A stretch of DNA of 64,000 bases from Terribacillus aidingensis (GCF_900215625.1 NZ_OBEK01000005.1:1-64000), one strand, 5' to 3'; shown: positions 17,972 through 27,357, counted from the stretch's first letter. Notes: generated by a model from the sequence alone, not told the origin. Translations and numbers: made by a program.

Positions 17972-18443
17972 CATCTTCCTCCACTCGAGCCAGCGTTCCA
18001 ATACGATCGCGCAGCTCTAGCGCTTCCTCTAACAGCAAAGCGGGTATCCGATGTGTTGTTGCCGCTGTCGAAATGGATACAGTTGCCAATTTAAATGCCT
18101 TCAGTACCGGGCCTTGTTCCGTATCAACATGCTGCACACGAATCATTGGCACGATTGTTTGCGTGACAATGAAAATACCGTGCTGTATGTATATTTCCTG
18201 TTCAAATACTTCGTAACGCCATCTTCTCCAGCGAATACCTGGAAGCAGCCAAATAAAGATGCCGGCGGCCAATACAATCAATGCCCACCCAAGATAGATA
18301 ATATATGTTGGAATAGACCAATCATCCATAAAATAAGTCGGCACGCCTGCCGCAATTGCCGGCACCAGCATGGAAAGACCTGCATTAATCCGCCACACCT
18401 TTTTAACGCTGGCAGCGATTCTGTTCCGTGGTTCTCTTTTCAT
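17964..18443 (-). CDS. ydbS: Bacterial PH-domain membrane protein YdbS
   Basis: 159-residue partner of YdbT with two N-terminal transmembrane helices and one bPH2 domain (FIVTQTIVPMIRVQHVDTEQG). The start at 18443 follows a GAGGGGAG site; the upstream in-frame ATG has none. Overlap with ydbT indicates a translationally coupled pair. Confidence 0.9.
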   Translation of the reverse strand: MKREPRNRIAASVKKVWRINAGLSMLVPAIAAGVPTYFMDDWSIPTYIIYLGWALIVLAAGIFIWLLPGIRWRRWRYEVFEQEIYIQHGIFIVTQTIVPMIRVQHVDTEQGPVLKAFKLATVSISTAATTHRIPALLLEEALELRDRIGTLARVEEDDV

Positions 18444-18502
18444 TTTCTCCCCTCTCTTCCTCATTTCATCATACGATTAAAATGGGAATTTGTTTCAAAA
18501 AT

Positions 18503-18535
18503 AACAAAAAAACAGACACCAAAGCTGGTGTCTGT
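18503..18535 (-). terminator. Terminator of cshA
   Basis: ACAGACACCA / TGGTGTCTGT stem with a 4-nt loop and a T-rich tail on the minus strand, 8 nt after the cshA stop. Confidence 0.92.
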
Positions 18536-18542
18536 ACTTGAA

Positions 18543-20027
18543 TTAATTATTTTCGTTATTACGTTTACCACGGTAGCCGCCGCTAGAGCGTTTGCCTTGT
18601 CCTTGGTAGTTACGGCTGCGTGATTTACCGCCGCCGGAATTGCGTCGGTCGCCGCCGCGGGAACCGCCGCCGCGATATTTTTTCTTATCCTTGAAGTTGC
18701 CTTTAACACTGATAGGAGCGATAGAAGTAATGCGTACCGGTGCATTACGACGTTCTTTTGTCAGCATTTTCAATGCAGCTGCAACAACTGTTTGTGCACC
18801 AAACTGATTGATCAGCTCGTCTGCTTTATCGTTGTAAGCTTGCAAATCTTTGCTTTCAATCGTACGCATCATTTTTTCAATAGCAATTTGCTGCTGACCT
18901 TGAGCTGCTTCATCATTTGTAGGTGCAGTTTTACGCGCAATCTTGCTCTTTGTCGTCTTTTCGATCAAGTGCAGATGCGGAACTTCTCTAGGTGTGATGA
19001 AGGAGACAGCTTGTCCGCCTTTACCAGCACGGCCTGTACGTCCAATACGGTGGACATAGCTTTCCGGATCCTGCGGAATATCAAAGTTATATACGTGCGT
19101 TACGCCAGAAATATCAAGACCACGTGCTGCTACATCAGTTGCAACTAACACTTCTACGCGGCCATTTTTAAATTTGTTCAACACGGACATACGCTTGCCT
19201 TGTGTAAGATCGCCATGAATACCTTCTGCGCGGAAGCCGCGAGCTTGTAAACCTTCTGTTACTTCATCAACACGCTTTTTCGTTCTGCCGAAGATGATTG
19301 CCAATTTTGGCTCATCAATATCAAGTAAGTTGGAAAGTGTATCGAATTTTTGTCTTTCTTGTACTTCGATATAAGACTGATCAATGTTTGTTACAGTCAT
19401 CTCTTTTGATTTTACTTTGACTTCTGTAGGGTCTTTCATCAGTTTTGTACCGATATCACGGATTTCTTTCGGCATTGTTGCACTGAACAGCAATGTCTGA
19501 CGCTCTTCTGGAATAGAAGAAAGGATTTCACGGATGTCATCGATGAAGCCCATGTTCAGCATCTCATCTGCTTCATCCAATACAGCAGTATGAACGCCGC
19601 TGAAATTAATTGTTTTACGGCGAATATGGTCAAGCAGACGTCCAGGTGTCGCAACAACGATGTGCGGACCTTCTCTAAGAGCACGAATCTGACGATCCAT
19701 GTGCTGACCGCCGTAAACTGGAAGTGTTTTAATACCTTTGAATTGACCAAGACGGTGCAGCTCTTCTCCTACTTGGATAGCAAGCTCACGTGTCGGTGCA
19801 ATAACAAGGCCTTGGATTTGGCGTTTAGAACGATCGATTTTGCTGATCATCGGAATACCGAAGGCAGCAGTTTTACCAGTACCAGTCTGCGCTTGACCTA
19901 GTACGTCTTTTCCCTCTAATGCGGAAGGAATCGTTTCGGCTTGAATTGGCGTCGCTTCTTCAAACCCCATTTTGTCTAATGCTTTTAAGATTGGTTCAGA
20001 AATACCTAATGAACTAAATGTTGTCAA
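18543..20027 (-). CDS. cshA: DEAD-box RNA helicase CshA
   Basis: 494-residue ATP-dependent RNA helicase linked to RNA turnover and cold adaptation. Motifs in order: Q motif, AQTGTGKT (I), PTRELAIQ (Ia), DEADEML (II), SATMP (III), [20 protein letters not shown] (V), [10 protein letters not shown] (VI). The C-terminal tail (about 440-494) is a basic Gly/Arg/Ser-rich RNA-binding segment. The TTG start has AGGAG about 10 nt upstream. The neighbours ydbS-ydbT are syntenic with B. subtilis. Confidence 0.97.
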   Translation of the reverse strand: MTTFSSLGISEPILKALDKMGFEEATPIQAETIPSALEGKDVLGQAQTGTGKTAAFGIPMISKIDRSKRQIQGLVIAPTRELAIQVGEELHRLGQFKGIKTLPVYGGQHMDRQIRALREGPHIVVATPGRLLDHIRRKTINFSGVHTAVLDEADEMLNMGFIDDIREILSSIPEERQTLLFSATMPKEIRDIGTKLMKDPTEVKVKSKEMTVTNIDQSYIEVQERQKFDTLSNLLDIDEPKLAIIFGRTKKRVDEVTEGLQARGFRAEGIHGDLTQGKRMSVLNKFKNGRVEVLVATDVAARGLDISGVTHVYNFDIPQDPESYVHRIGRTGRAGKGGQAVSFITPREVPHLHLIEKTTKSKIARKTAPTNDEAAQGQQQIAIEKMMRTIESKDLQAYNDKADELINQFGAQTVVAAALKMLTKERRNAPVRITSIAPISVKGNFKDKKKYRGGGSRGGDRRNSGGGKSRSRNYQGQGKRSSGGYRGKRNNENN

Positions 20028-20353
20028 TTTCTATTTACTCCTTTATATAAAAAAAGTTCTCACTGATGAAGCACGGCAGTTATACACAATAAAAAAGCCT
20101 TCTCCACGCTAAGGAAGAGGCCTTAAGCAAGCATTCATTGGATTTAATTATAGTAACACACTATTTGTCCGAATTCTACCTATATCTATGATTACACGTA
20201 TATAGACGTGCATATTCATCATAAAGCCCTTCCTAAAGTAACCACATGTTCAGGAAACTTATATTCGCTTTTCAAGCAGCAGGTCTACCGGCATTCTCAG
20301 CTTAATTCTTATTTTCTCCCGAGAGAAGGATATTAAACACCCTGACGCAAATT
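20028..20353 (-). promoter_or_regulatory. cshA promoter and leader with internal terminator-like hairpin
   Basis: This 326-nt gap holds no gene. On the minus strand a TATAAT -10 box lies at 20152-20147 (weak -35). Downstream, at about 20126-20086, an imperfect stem GCCTCTTCC / GGAGAAGGC is followed by TTTTTTATTG, i.e. a terminator-like structure inside the leader, about 60 nt before the start codon. The distal part contains an inverted repeat CACGTATATAGACGTG, of unknown meaning. Confidence 0.55.
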
Positions 20354-21049
20354 TCAAGCTTTCAATAAAAATTCATCCACTTGGCTGCAAATCTGGTCAA
20401 TATCCGGCCCAAGACAAATTAAATGCTTTGATTCATCAAACAGCACGAGCTTTTGATTGGCTGAACCTAAGTGCTTATGCAAATACTTAACTGTCCGGTA
20501 AGGCACCGTACTATCTTGAATTCCCTGCACGATGAATACCGGACAAGAAACATCCGGAAGTGCTTTTTTGGTGTAATCAATACACTTCTTAAATTCCAAA
20601 AGTGCGCGGAGCGGCACCTTCCCCCGCTTCTCATGCCGAAGCATATTTAAGTCATCTAGCGCTTCCCCTGTAAATGTATTTTTCATACACTGCAACGCCT
20701 CTAATGTAAGCAGCTTCCAGTTAAGGTATTTTCCCGAGGCGGATAGCAGTACAAGCTTGTCTGCACCATATTTCGCTGCTAAATGGCTCGCAATCATTCC
20801 GCCCATTGAAAATCCAATAACATATACAGGCTTGCAATTTTCCGCTAATCTCTCATATGCTTCTTCGGCAGCTTGAATCCACTCCATGTATCCAACATCC
20901 TTCAGACACAATTCATCTGTCTGACCGTGCCCTGGCAGTGCAACCATTTCCACCTGCCATTCCGTATGCTGATTGCGGAGGTACTGGGTAAGCGGCTCCA
21001 CCTCATATGTTCCGCCGGTGAAGCCATGGATACATAATATTCCTGTCAT
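20354..21049 (-). CDS. Alpha/beta hydrolase (carboxylesterase/monoacylglycerol lipase type)
   Basis: 231-residue hydrolase. Oxyanion segment HGFTGG (about 8-13), nucleophile elbow GFSMGG (Ser about 80), acid in GIQDSTVP (Asp about 180) and histidine in ESKHLIC (about 211). Length and motifs match the Est30/YvaK carboxylesterase family, which hydrolyses short- to medium-chain esters. The natural substrate is unknown. Confidence 0.85.
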   Translation of the reverse strand: MTGILCIHGFTGGTYEVEPLTQYLRNQHTEWQVEMVALPGHGQTDELCLKDVGYMEWIQAAEEAYERLAENCKPVYVIGFSMGGMIASHLAAKYGADKLVLLSASGKYLNWKLLTLEALQCMKNTFTGEALDDLNMLRHEKRGKVPLRALLEFKKCIDYTKKALPDVSCPVFIVQGIQDSTVPYRTVKYLHKHLGSANQKLVLFDESKHLICLGPDIDQICSQVDEFLLKA

Positions 21050-21072
21050 ACGCTCATCTTCACTTTCCCCTG

Positions 21073-21585
21073 TTATTTCAATATATTTAAAAAAGAGCCT
21101 AATGATTTTACAATAGGCGAAACTTGCTGGACTGTCGTCGCCATCTGCCCAACTGTAGACATCATTTTGTTAATATCCATCTGTCCGTTCTTATCTTGAA
21201 AATAGGATGCCAGCCCCTTTGTGAGCTGTGCTTGCTGTTTAGGCTGATACACATTTGTCGGCTGGGCGTACGCATGCCAATATGGCGCAAGCGGCGGTTT
21301 CTTAAAATATTCATAAGGTGTTGCCGCTGGCTGCTGCGGGGGCGGCGTTTGCTGCTGTTCTCCCCATTGGCTGAATTGCTCAGGCGGATATGGGTTAAAA
21401 AGATACGGATCGGTTTGTCTGTTAGTATCACCAAAACCATCATTTGTTTGTATCTGTTCTTTATTATAATACTGCGGTGCCGGATTTGTCTGGTAAACCG
21501 GCTCGTAATAGTAACGCTGACGGCCATCGCTCATCTGCTGTTCCTGTGTTCGGGAGCGCGGCGCTGCCGAATTGTAATAGTACAT
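21073..21585 (-). CDS. YppG-like Gln/Pro/Tyr-rich protein
   Basis: 170-residue low-complexity protein rich in Tyr, Gln and Pro (YYYNSAAPRSRTQEQQ, QQQTPPPQQP) with a conserved C-terminal block GLASYFQDKNGQMDINKMM and VQQVSPIVKSLGSFL, which resembles the C-terminus of the YppG family. No enzymatic motif. Such proteins are often associated with sporulation, but nothing here proves it. I start at ATG 21585; upstream extension lacks a ribosome-binding site. Confidence 0.6.
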   Translation of the reverse strand: MYYYNSAAPRSRTQEQQMSDGRQRYYYEPVYQTNPAPQYYNKEQIQTNDGFGDTNRQTDPYLFNPYPPEQFSQWGEQQQTPPPQQPAATPYEYFKKPPLAPYWHAYAQPTNVYQPKQQAQLTKGLASYFQDKNGQMDINKMMSTVGQMATTVQQVSPIVKSLGSFLNILK

Positions 21586-21694
21586 CGTCCACACGCCTTT
21601 CCTAATTCTTCTACATCGTATGTTGGGCGAAGGCAGGGCGTTAACTGTCACAAAAAAAGAAAGCAAAAATCACGTGGGTCCGTTGATCTTTGCT

Positions 21695-21970
21695 TCAATA
21701 ACTAATTTGTGTCCGAGTGGACCGCATTCTATTTATAAGCCCAAGCACTTGCTGGAGCCTTTCTCTCTGGAAACCATGCACTTTCTCCCCGTTAACTAGG
21801 ACGAGAGGTGTGCTGTATATGGAATATGCCTGCATTTCTTTCAATAAAGCTGGCGATTCTGTAACATTCTTTAAATTGTAGGAGATATTCCACTCATCAA
21901 GCTGCTGTACTACTTCATCGCATTGTCTGCAATGATCACTGATGTAGACGTCCACTTTGCGATGCTTCAT
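21695..21970 (-). CDS. Glutaredoxin-family protein
   Basis: 91-residue thioredoxin-fold protein with the redox motif CRQC in VYISDHCRQCDEVV and the cis-proline segment YSTPLVLVNG. The dithiol motif is compatible with disulfide reduction. The start at 21970 gives 8-nt spacing to AGGAG; an ATG two codons earlier is too close. Confidence 0.8.
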   Translation of the reverse strand: MKHRKVDVYISDHCRQCDEVVQQLDEWNISYNLKNVTESPALLKEMQAYSIYSTPLVLVNGEKVHGFQRERLQQVLGLINRMRSTRTQISY

Positions 21971-22097
21971 TTTCATTTCTCCTTTAATCTCTAACTTGAT
22001 TCTATTCCATATTTTACCCAGTGATATAGGGAATAAAACATCATGCGCTCATATTTTTCTTTTCTTTCTATGTAAGCCTTTACTTTGCAAGAAGACA

Positions 22098-22122
22098 GTT
22101 TGAACTCTTTCCTGCGTGGTAT
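22098..22122 (+). promoter_or_regulatory. Sigma-B-type promoter of the short-chain dehydrogenase
   Basis: GTTTGA (22098-22103), 13-nt spacer, TGGTAT (22117-22122): ten of twelve consensus positions of GTTTAA/GGGTAT with the same spacing as the rsbV promoter in this window. It lies 39 nt before the start codon at 22162. Confidence 0.65.
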
Positions 22123-22161
22123 CAGTAGCATATGCAATTAATCAAAAAGGAGCTGTTTGAC

Positions 22162-23049
22162 ATGCCAAAAGATCCAAAAACACAATATTACCATGATACA
22201 TTTCCAAAACAATTCCAAGATGCCCCTGGGCTGCAAAAAGAAATGGATCCGAAACCGGATTGCGGCGAAGAGAGCTACAAAGGCTCTGGTAAATTGGACG
22301 GTCGTAAAGCACTCGTAACAGGAGGAGATTCCGGTATCGGCCGCGCTGCTGCGATCGCTTATGCACGCGAAGGAGCAGATGTTGCCATTAACTACCTTCC
22401 TGAGGAGCAGCCCGATGCAGAGGAAGTAAAACAATTAATTGAGGAAGCAGGCAGAAAAGCTGTCTTAATTCCTGGCGACCTGAAAGATGAAGATTTCAAC
22501 TACAAACTAGTCGAAGAAGCGCACGAGCAATTAGGCGGCTTGGATATTTTGGCTCTTGTAGCTGGTAAGCAGCAAGCTGTCGAGGATATTGCTGATCTTC
22601 CTACCGAGCAGATAAAAGAAACGTATGAAACAAATGTTTATCCGCTATATTGGCTGTCAAAAGCAGCGATTCCGCATATGCCAGCTGGTTCTTCCATTAT
22701 TACGACGACATCTGTTGAAGGCTTTAATCCTTCTCCGATGCTATTGGATTATGCTGCTACAAAGTCAGCGATTATCGGCTTTACAAAAGGCTTGGCAGCA
22801 CAGATTGCTGACAAAGGAATCCGTGTAAACTCCGTAGCACCCGGTCCAATTTGGACACCATTGCAAATTTCTGGCGGTCAGCCGCAAGAAAATATCCCGG
22901 AATTCGGCGGCGGGACACCTGAGACTCCTATTGGACGTGCCGGACAGCCGGCAGAGCTTTCCAGTGTGTATGTATTCCTTGCTTCTGAGGATTCAAGCTA
23001 TGTATCTGCTCAAGTGTACAGTATCACTGGCGGTATTCCGACTGCATAA
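22162..23049 (+). CDS. SDR family oxidoreductase (YdaD/YhxD-like general stress protein)
   Basis: 295-residue short-chain dehydrogenase with a 45-residue N-terminal extension ([16 protein letters not shown]) typical of the YdaD/YhxC/YhxD group. Cofactor motif [13 protein letters not shown], catalytic segment [20 protein letters not shown] (Tyr/Lys present). Substrate unknown. The upstream sigma-B-type promoter and the known sigma-B dependence of B. subtilis YdaD suggest a general stress gene. The start at 22162 is set by AAGGAG 9 nt upstream; an earlier ATG at 22132 has no such site. Confidence 0.9.
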   Translation: MPKDPKTQYYHDTFPKQFQDAPGLQKEMDPKPDCGEESYKGSGKLDGRKALVTGGDSGIGRAAAIAYAREGADVAINYLPEEQPDAEEVKQLIEEAGRKAVLIPGDLKDEDFNYKLVEEAHEQLGGLDILALVAGKQQAVEDIADLPTEQIKETYETNVYPLYWLSKAAIPHMPAGSSIITTTSVEGFNPSPMLLDYAATKSAIIGFTKGLAAQIADKGIRVNSVAPGPIWTPLQISGGQPQENIPEFGGGTPETPIGRAGQPAELSSVYVFLASEDSSYVSAQVYSITGGIPTA

Positions 23050-23051
23050 GC

Positions 23052-23086
23052 AAAAAAGCTGCGAGCATGTGCTCGCAGCTTTTTTA
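23052..23086. terminator. Bidirectional terminator, SDR / ABC-F
   Basis: GCTGCGAGCA / TGCTCGCAGC stem flanked by A6 and T6, serving both convergent genes. Confidence 0.95.
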
Positions 23087-24706
23087 TTGTTTTACTGCTT
23101 TCCAATGATGCTTCGTTTGTTCATACGTTCCGATATGCCGGTGCAAGACACCATCTTCCAAATATGCTGTGTGAGGAAAGCAAGCATTCAGCAGATGCCG
23201 ATCATGACTGATTCCAATGACCGTCCCATTAAATCGTTCCAAGGCTTCCTCCAGAACTTCTCTTGATTCTAAATCCAGATGGTTTGTCGGTTCATCCAGT
23301 ACGAGTAAGTTAATGCCTTCATGCATGAAAATGGCCAGCTTGAGGCGCATTCTCTCTCCCCCGCTCAGCCGCCCAATTGGCTGGAATACTGCATACCCGT
23401 AAAACATAAATGCTGCCAGCATATGACGCGCATCCGCTTCCGTTACGGAAATAACAGATCGGAAATAATCAATCATGCGCATGTCAGCATCAGCTTCTTC
23501 TAATGGATGCTGCGGCAAATAACCCGCCCGAACTGCACTTCCAAGATGCACACTTCCGCAATCCGCTGCTATATCTCCAAGGACTATTTTAATGAGTGTT
23601 GATTTCCCGCTGCCATTATCGCCGACAATTGCTAACCGCTCTTTATAACGGAGGTGCAGCGAAATATCCCGCAATATGTCTCTAGTTCCGAAACGCTTAC
23701 GAACTGACTCCAACCGAATGACATCTTCTCCGCTGCGATTATCAGCAGCCAGCTGCAGCTTCATCTTGGCTGGATCGATATTTGGTCTATCGAGTTTCTC
23801 CATTCGCTCCAAAGCACGCTCCATATTTCGGGCCCGCTTATGAAGTCCTTCATTCGGAGGATTAGCTTGGTTAGCCCATAATTTCAGACGTTTGATTGTT
23901 TCTTTCATCTTCTTAATCTTCTTCTGCTGCTCTTTATAAGCTTCAAATTCCTGCAGCAGCTTCGCTTCTTTTTGCTTCAGATAAGAGGTAAAATTACCAG
24001 TATAGATTGTTACCTCTCCATCTTCAAGATTTGCAATTTTTGAAACCGTCGCATCGAGAAAATACTGATCATGCGAGATAACACAAACGGCACCGTTATA
24101 ATTCGCAAGGAATTTTTCCAGCCATTCAATCGCTGCGAGATCAAGGTGATTCGTCGGCTCATCCAGCAGCAATAAGTCCGGCTGCTGCAAAAGCACATAT
24201 GCCAACCCTACCTTTGTTTTCTCACCGCCGCTGAGCTTCTCAAAAGGTTCTTCCAGCAAATGGCCAATATGCAAACCATTGGCCGTGCGAGCTATTTGAG
24301 CATCCATTTCATACCCGCCTGCTTCTGCGAATAGAGTCTGGACTTCTCCGTATACACGAAGCGCTTTTTCCAGTTTTTTTGGATCTAGCATCTGCTCTTC
24401 CAGACTTTGCATCTTCTTTTGCAAAGCTGCCAATTCATGAAAAGCACCTGCCAAGTATTGCTGAACAGTTCCGTATCTTCCTTCCGGTAATTGCTCTAAA
24501 TAGCCTATCTTCGTTTGCTTACGTATAAACACTTGCCCATCATCACAAGCTTCCAAGCCTGTGAGTATCTTGAAAATAGTCGATTTCCCGCTGCCATTCC
24601 TGCCTACAAGACCCAGTTTTTCTCCTGGTTTCACTTCTAAGTTAAGATTGTCGAATAACAGATTTCCACCCATGATTTTCTTTACGCACTTTAGTGTTAT
24701 TAACAT
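23084..24706 (-). CDS. ABC-F family ATP-binding protein
   Basis: 540-residue protein with two ABC domains and no transmembrane segment. Walker A GRNGSGKST and GDNGSGKST, signatures LSGGEKTKV and LSGGERMRL, Walker B LLLLDEPTNHLD and LLVLDEPTNHLD. A charged linker of about 80 residues (about 235-320) joins the domains, as in ABC-F factors that act on the ribosome. It is about the length of antibiotic-resistance ABC-Fs (VmlR 547, ExpZ 543), but I cannot assign the subfamily. The long leader with peptide ORF and two terminators is typical of drug-inducible ABC-F genes. Confidence 0.9.
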   Translation of the reverse strand: MLITLKCVKKIMGGNLLFDNLNLEVKPGEKLGLVGRNGSGKSTIFKILTGLEACDDGQVFIRKQTKIGYLEQLPEGRYGTVQQYLAGAFHELAALQKKMQSLEEQMLDPKKLEKALRVYGEVQTLFAEAGGYEMDAQIARTANGLHIGHLLEEPFEKLSGGEKTKVGLAYVLLQQPDLLLLDEPTNHLDLAAIEWLEKFLANYNGAVCVISHDQYFLDATVSKIANLEDGEVTIYTGNFTSYLKQKEAKLLQEFEAYKEQQKKIKKMKETIKRLKLWANQANPPNEGLHKRARNMERALERMEKLDRPNIDPAKMKLQLAADNRSGEDVIRLESVRKRFGTRDILRDISLHLRYKERLAIVGDNGSGKSTLIKIVLGDIAADCGSVHLGSAVRAGYLPQHPLEEADADMRMIDYFRSVISVTEADARHMLAAFMFYGYAVFQPIGRLSGGERMRLKLAIFMHEGINLLVLDEPTNHLDLESREVLEEALERFNGTVIGISHDRHLLNACFPHTAYLEDGVLHRHIGTYEQTKHHWKAVKQ

Positions 24707-24728
24707 TGCTTATCCGCTCCTTTTTAAT

Positions 24729-24764
24729 TAAAAAAGCCAGACAGCAAGACTGTCTGACTCTGGC
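24729..24764 (-). terminator. Leader terminator 2 of the ABC-F gene
   Basis: On the minus strand GTCAGACAG / CTGTCTGGC pair (9 bp, one wobble) with loop TCTTG and a T6 tail, ending 23 nt before the ABC-F start codon. Confidence 0.8.
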
Positions 24765-24781
24765 AAATCGAAAAAAGGGTA

Positions 24782-24808
24782 CAAAAAAACCACACGCAGG
24801 GTGTGGTT
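24782..24808 (-). terminator. Leader terminator 1 of the ABC-F gene
   Basis: Perfect 8-bp stem AACCACAC / GTGTGGTT with loop CCTGC followed by T7 on the minus strand, between the leader peptide and the ABC-F gene. Confidence 0.88.
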
Positions 24809-24865
24809 CTCTTCACGCCTATTTTATTTGTCGTAGAGAAATAGATCCTGCATATTATTCAGTAT

Positions 24866-24973
24866 TCAGTTGGTAAAAAAGGGCATACGTATCCCGTTAC
24901 CAACGAAACCATGAATAATCGCGCGGCGATGCAATAGATTTTGATCTGCTTCACGCGAAATATTATGCAACAT
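24866..24973 (-). CDS. Leader peptide (35 residues) upstream of ABC-F
   Basis: A 35-codon ORF starting MLHNISREADQNLLHRR and ending MPFFTN, with AAGGAGG 8 nt before its ATG. Its last third forms one side of a hairpin (GTTGGTAA pairing with TTACCAAC at the stop codon). It lies between the promoter at 25007-25035 and the two terminators, the layout of ribosome-mediated attenuation: a ribosome stalled by an antibiotic would change leader folding and allow read-through. The peptide sequence is not one I recognise; the function is inferred from position. Confidence 0.7.
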   Translation of the reverse strand: MLHNISREADQNLLHRRAIIHGFVGNGIRMPFFTN

Positions 24974-25006
24974 CTGATTCCCCTCCTTCTCCCTGTAGTT
25001 ATTTCC

Positions 25007-25035
25007 AGTATATGTGTTTATGAGTGAATTGTCAA
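25007..25035 (-). promoter_or_regulatory. Promoter of the ABC-F leader
   Basis: On the minus strand TTGACA (25035-25030), exact 17-nt spacer, TATACT (25012-25007), located 34 nt before the leader peptide start. It overlaps nothing but the gap after the lipid kinase gene. Confidence 0.85.
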
Positions 25036-25036
25036 A

Positions 25037-25930
25037 CTATTCCCCAACAATCATTTCAAGATGACTAGGATGGATGTTAATCTCCCCCGGAGTATCTGCA
25101 TAGATTTCTCCGTCCATATCAATCGGCTTGCCAGCAGGAGACAAAATACGGACAGTTTCCACGTCCTGTACTTCTACTTCGGTGAGTTCAGTCAAATCTG
25201 TTTTATCTTGCTTTATTTGGAGAAGTTGTTTAAAGCTTGTGAGTGTAGAATTTTTGACAACACAAAGCTGCAATTTTCCATCATCCGGCCTGATTGCTGA
25301 ACCCGCCATTTCTCTTGTTCCAATGAATCGGCCATTCATCACTAATATCATTACAGCTTCACCAGCAGTTTTCTCTCCATTCACTTCTATTTCATACGCA
25401 AAGGGCTCGACTTGATTAATTGTCCGTAACGTACTCATAAAATAAGAGAGCACTCCCCAAGTAGATTTTTCATTTTCATTTATATTGTTAGAAGTATCAG
25501 CAATCAATCCCATTCCCCAAAAATTTAAGAAATAGGTATCCTCATATTGCCCGATATCAATAGCCGCTGTCTGCCCGTCAGCAATCGTCTGAGCTGCTTT
25601 CTTCAAATTCTGCGGAATACCCAGCATACGGCTGAAATCATTGCACGTACCACCAGGAATAATAGCCAGTTTCGGACGCACTGAAAGAGGAGCAATCGCA
25701 TTGATAACTTCGTGGATAGTCCCATCACCCCCATGAACAATCAATAAGTCAACCTTCCCCGCCATCTGCTTGCAGTAACGTATCAACTCCTCCAGATCAT
25801 TCGTTTGCATGATTTCAAGTTGTTTTACTGCTGGCGAAATCTTTGGAAGCGTCTGTCCAAGTTCTCGTTCCATTTGATCTTTGTCCATATTTCCGTTTAT
25901 TACATAAAGAGCATGTCCAAAAGTCTGCAT
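25037..25930 (-). CDS. Diacylglycerol/lipid kinase family protein
   Basis: 297-residue DAGK-catalytic-domain protein with HGGDGTIHEV (about 82) and IIPGGTCNDFSRMLGIP (about 107), the nucleotide-binding motifs of DgkB/YegS-type lipid kinases. The C-terminal domain contains DMDGE. The exact lipid substrate is unknown; B. subtilis has several such paralogues (for example YtlR). GGAG lies 9 nt before the ATG. Confidence 0.88.
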   Translation of the reverse strand: MQTFGHALYVINGNMDKDQMERELGQTLPKISPAVKQLEIMQTNDLEELIRYCKQMAGKVDLLIVHGGDGTIHEVINAIAPLSVRPKLAIIPGGTCNDFSRMLGIPQNLKKAAQTIADGQTAAIDIGQYEDTYFLNFWGMGLIADTSNNINENEKSTWGVLSYFMSTLRTINQVEPFAYEIEVNGEKTAGEAVMILVMNGRFIGTREMAGSAIRPDDGKLQLCVVKNSTLTSFKQLLQIKQDKTDLTELTEVEVQDVETVRILSPAGKPIDMDGEIYADTPGEINIHPSHLEMIVGE

Positions 25931-25989
25931 CGTTCTTCACTCCTTTCCTTTTATGTTCCCTGCAGCTTTTCCCCTCTAAACTCAAGCCA

Positions 25990-26017
25990 GAAAAAAAAGC
26001 CGGCTGATAACCGACTT
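25990..26017 (-). terminator. Terminator of mntH
   Basis: AAGTCGG / CCGGCTT stem (one G.U) with a T8 tail on the minus strand, overlapping the mntH stop. Confidence 0.75.
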
Positions 26018-27357
26018 TACAAGGCGTGACCTGTCACAATCATATATCCGAGCATAAAGGCATTTAGACAGACAATCAACCCTGTCGCCGTCCAAGCCAG
26101 AATTTTTACATGCAGCTTATTTGCGAACGACCCCATTTTCTTTTTGCTGCTCGTGAACAACACCAATGGTATAACAGCGAATGAGAGCTGCAGGCTAAGA
26201 ATTACCTGACTCCATACGAGCAAATCACCGGTACTTGACGGTCCGTAAATACCAACGAAGATCAGTGCGGGAATAATTGCGATAATCCGCGTAAACAAAC
26301 GCCGCACCCACGGTTTGATACGAAAACGAATGAAGCCTTCCATGACAATCTGTCCAGTCAATGTACCTGTAATGGTTGATGACTGACCGGATAAGAGCAG
26401 GGCAAATCCGAACAAGAAGCTGGCAGCACCAGCGCCCATCACCGGGGTGAGCAGCTTATACGCTTCCTCAATACCGCCAACATGCTCACCAATCGTATGG
26501 AAAGCAGCTGCACCTAAAATAAGAATCGCTGAATTAACGAAGAAAGCGACACCGAGTGAAAAGGTTGAATCAATATAAGCAAATCGGACCGCTTCTTTTT
26601 TTCCTTTGTCTGTGTCATGATAATTTCTTGTCTGCACAATCGAAGAATGCAGATATAAATTATGCGGCATGACAGTCGCTCCCAATATGCCGAGTGCCAA
26701 GAACAATAACGATGGATTTGTAACAATTTCAGTTGAAGGAATATATCCTTTTAGTGCTTCAGATAAAGCAGGGTGTGAGAAAATCATTTCAAATAGGAAA
26801 CAGCCAGCAATCGTAACCATCAATACCGTAATGATTGCTTCCATCCAGCGGAATCCTTTTTTCTGCAATAACAAAAGAAGCAGGACATCCAGTGCTGTAA
26901 TAATAATCCCGATCATAATAGGTATATGGAAAAGTAAATTCAGCGCTATCGCTGATCCGAGTACTTCGGCCAAATCGGTAGCGATAATTGCAAGCTCCGT
27001 CAGCAGCCACAGCACAACCACGGCTTTCGGGCGAAACGCGTCTCTAGTTGCCTGCGCTAAATCCCGTCCAGTAGCTATACCCAGCTTGGCTGCGAGACCT
27101 TGCATGAGCATCGCAATCAAATTAGAAAGCAGCACGACAGCAAGCAGCGTATATCCAAAGGATGAACCCGCTGATATCGACGTCTCCCAGTTGCCTGGGT
27201 CAATGAAGCCGACAGCTACAAGCACACCCGGCCCCATAAAAGCAAATAGCTTTTTAAAAAAATGCCCATTCTCTGGTATTGCCACACTATGATTGGACTC
27301 TTCCAGACTTTTATCACCAGTCTTAGTGAGCCAGCCCTTATCCCTTTCTTTTCCCAT
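26017..27357 (-). CDS. mntH: Nramp family Mn2+/metal-proton symporter MntH
   Basis: 446-residue membrane protein with about eleven helices. Metal-binding motifs are intact: GFIDPGNW in TM1 and MPHNLYLHSS in TM6. It imports Mn2+ (and Fe2+/Cd2+) with protons. The start at 27357 (MGKERDKGW) gives the family N-terminus; upstream extension runs through the promoter/operator. A candidate MntR operator overlaps the promoter. Confidence 0.95.
   Translation of the reverse strand: MGKERDKGWLTKTGDKSLEESNHSVAIPENGHFFKKLFAFMGPGVLVAVGFIDPGNWETSISAGSSFGYTLLAVVLLSNLIAMLMQGLAAKLGIATGRDLAQATRDAFRPKAVVVLWLLTELAIIATDLAEVLGSAIALNLLFHIPIMIGIIITALDVLLLLLLQKKGFRWMEAIITVLMVTIAGCFLFEMIFSHPALSEALKGYIPSTEIVTNPSLLFLALGILGATVMPHNLYLHSSIVQTRNYHDTDKGKKEAVRFAYIDSTFSLGVAFFVNSAILILGAAAFHTIGEHVGGIEEAYKLLTPVMGAGAASFLFGFALLLSGQSSTITGTLTGQIVMEGFIRFRIKPWVRRLFTRIIAIIPALIFVGIYGPSSTGDLLVWSQVILSLQLSFAVIPLVLFTSSKKKMGSFANKLHVKILAWTATGLIVCLNAFMLGYMIVTGHAL

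Noticed and set aside
18461-18745. Alanine-rich ORF antisense-frame to the cshA C-terminus
   Set aside because: It is a shadow of the repetitive Gly/Arg codons of cshA.
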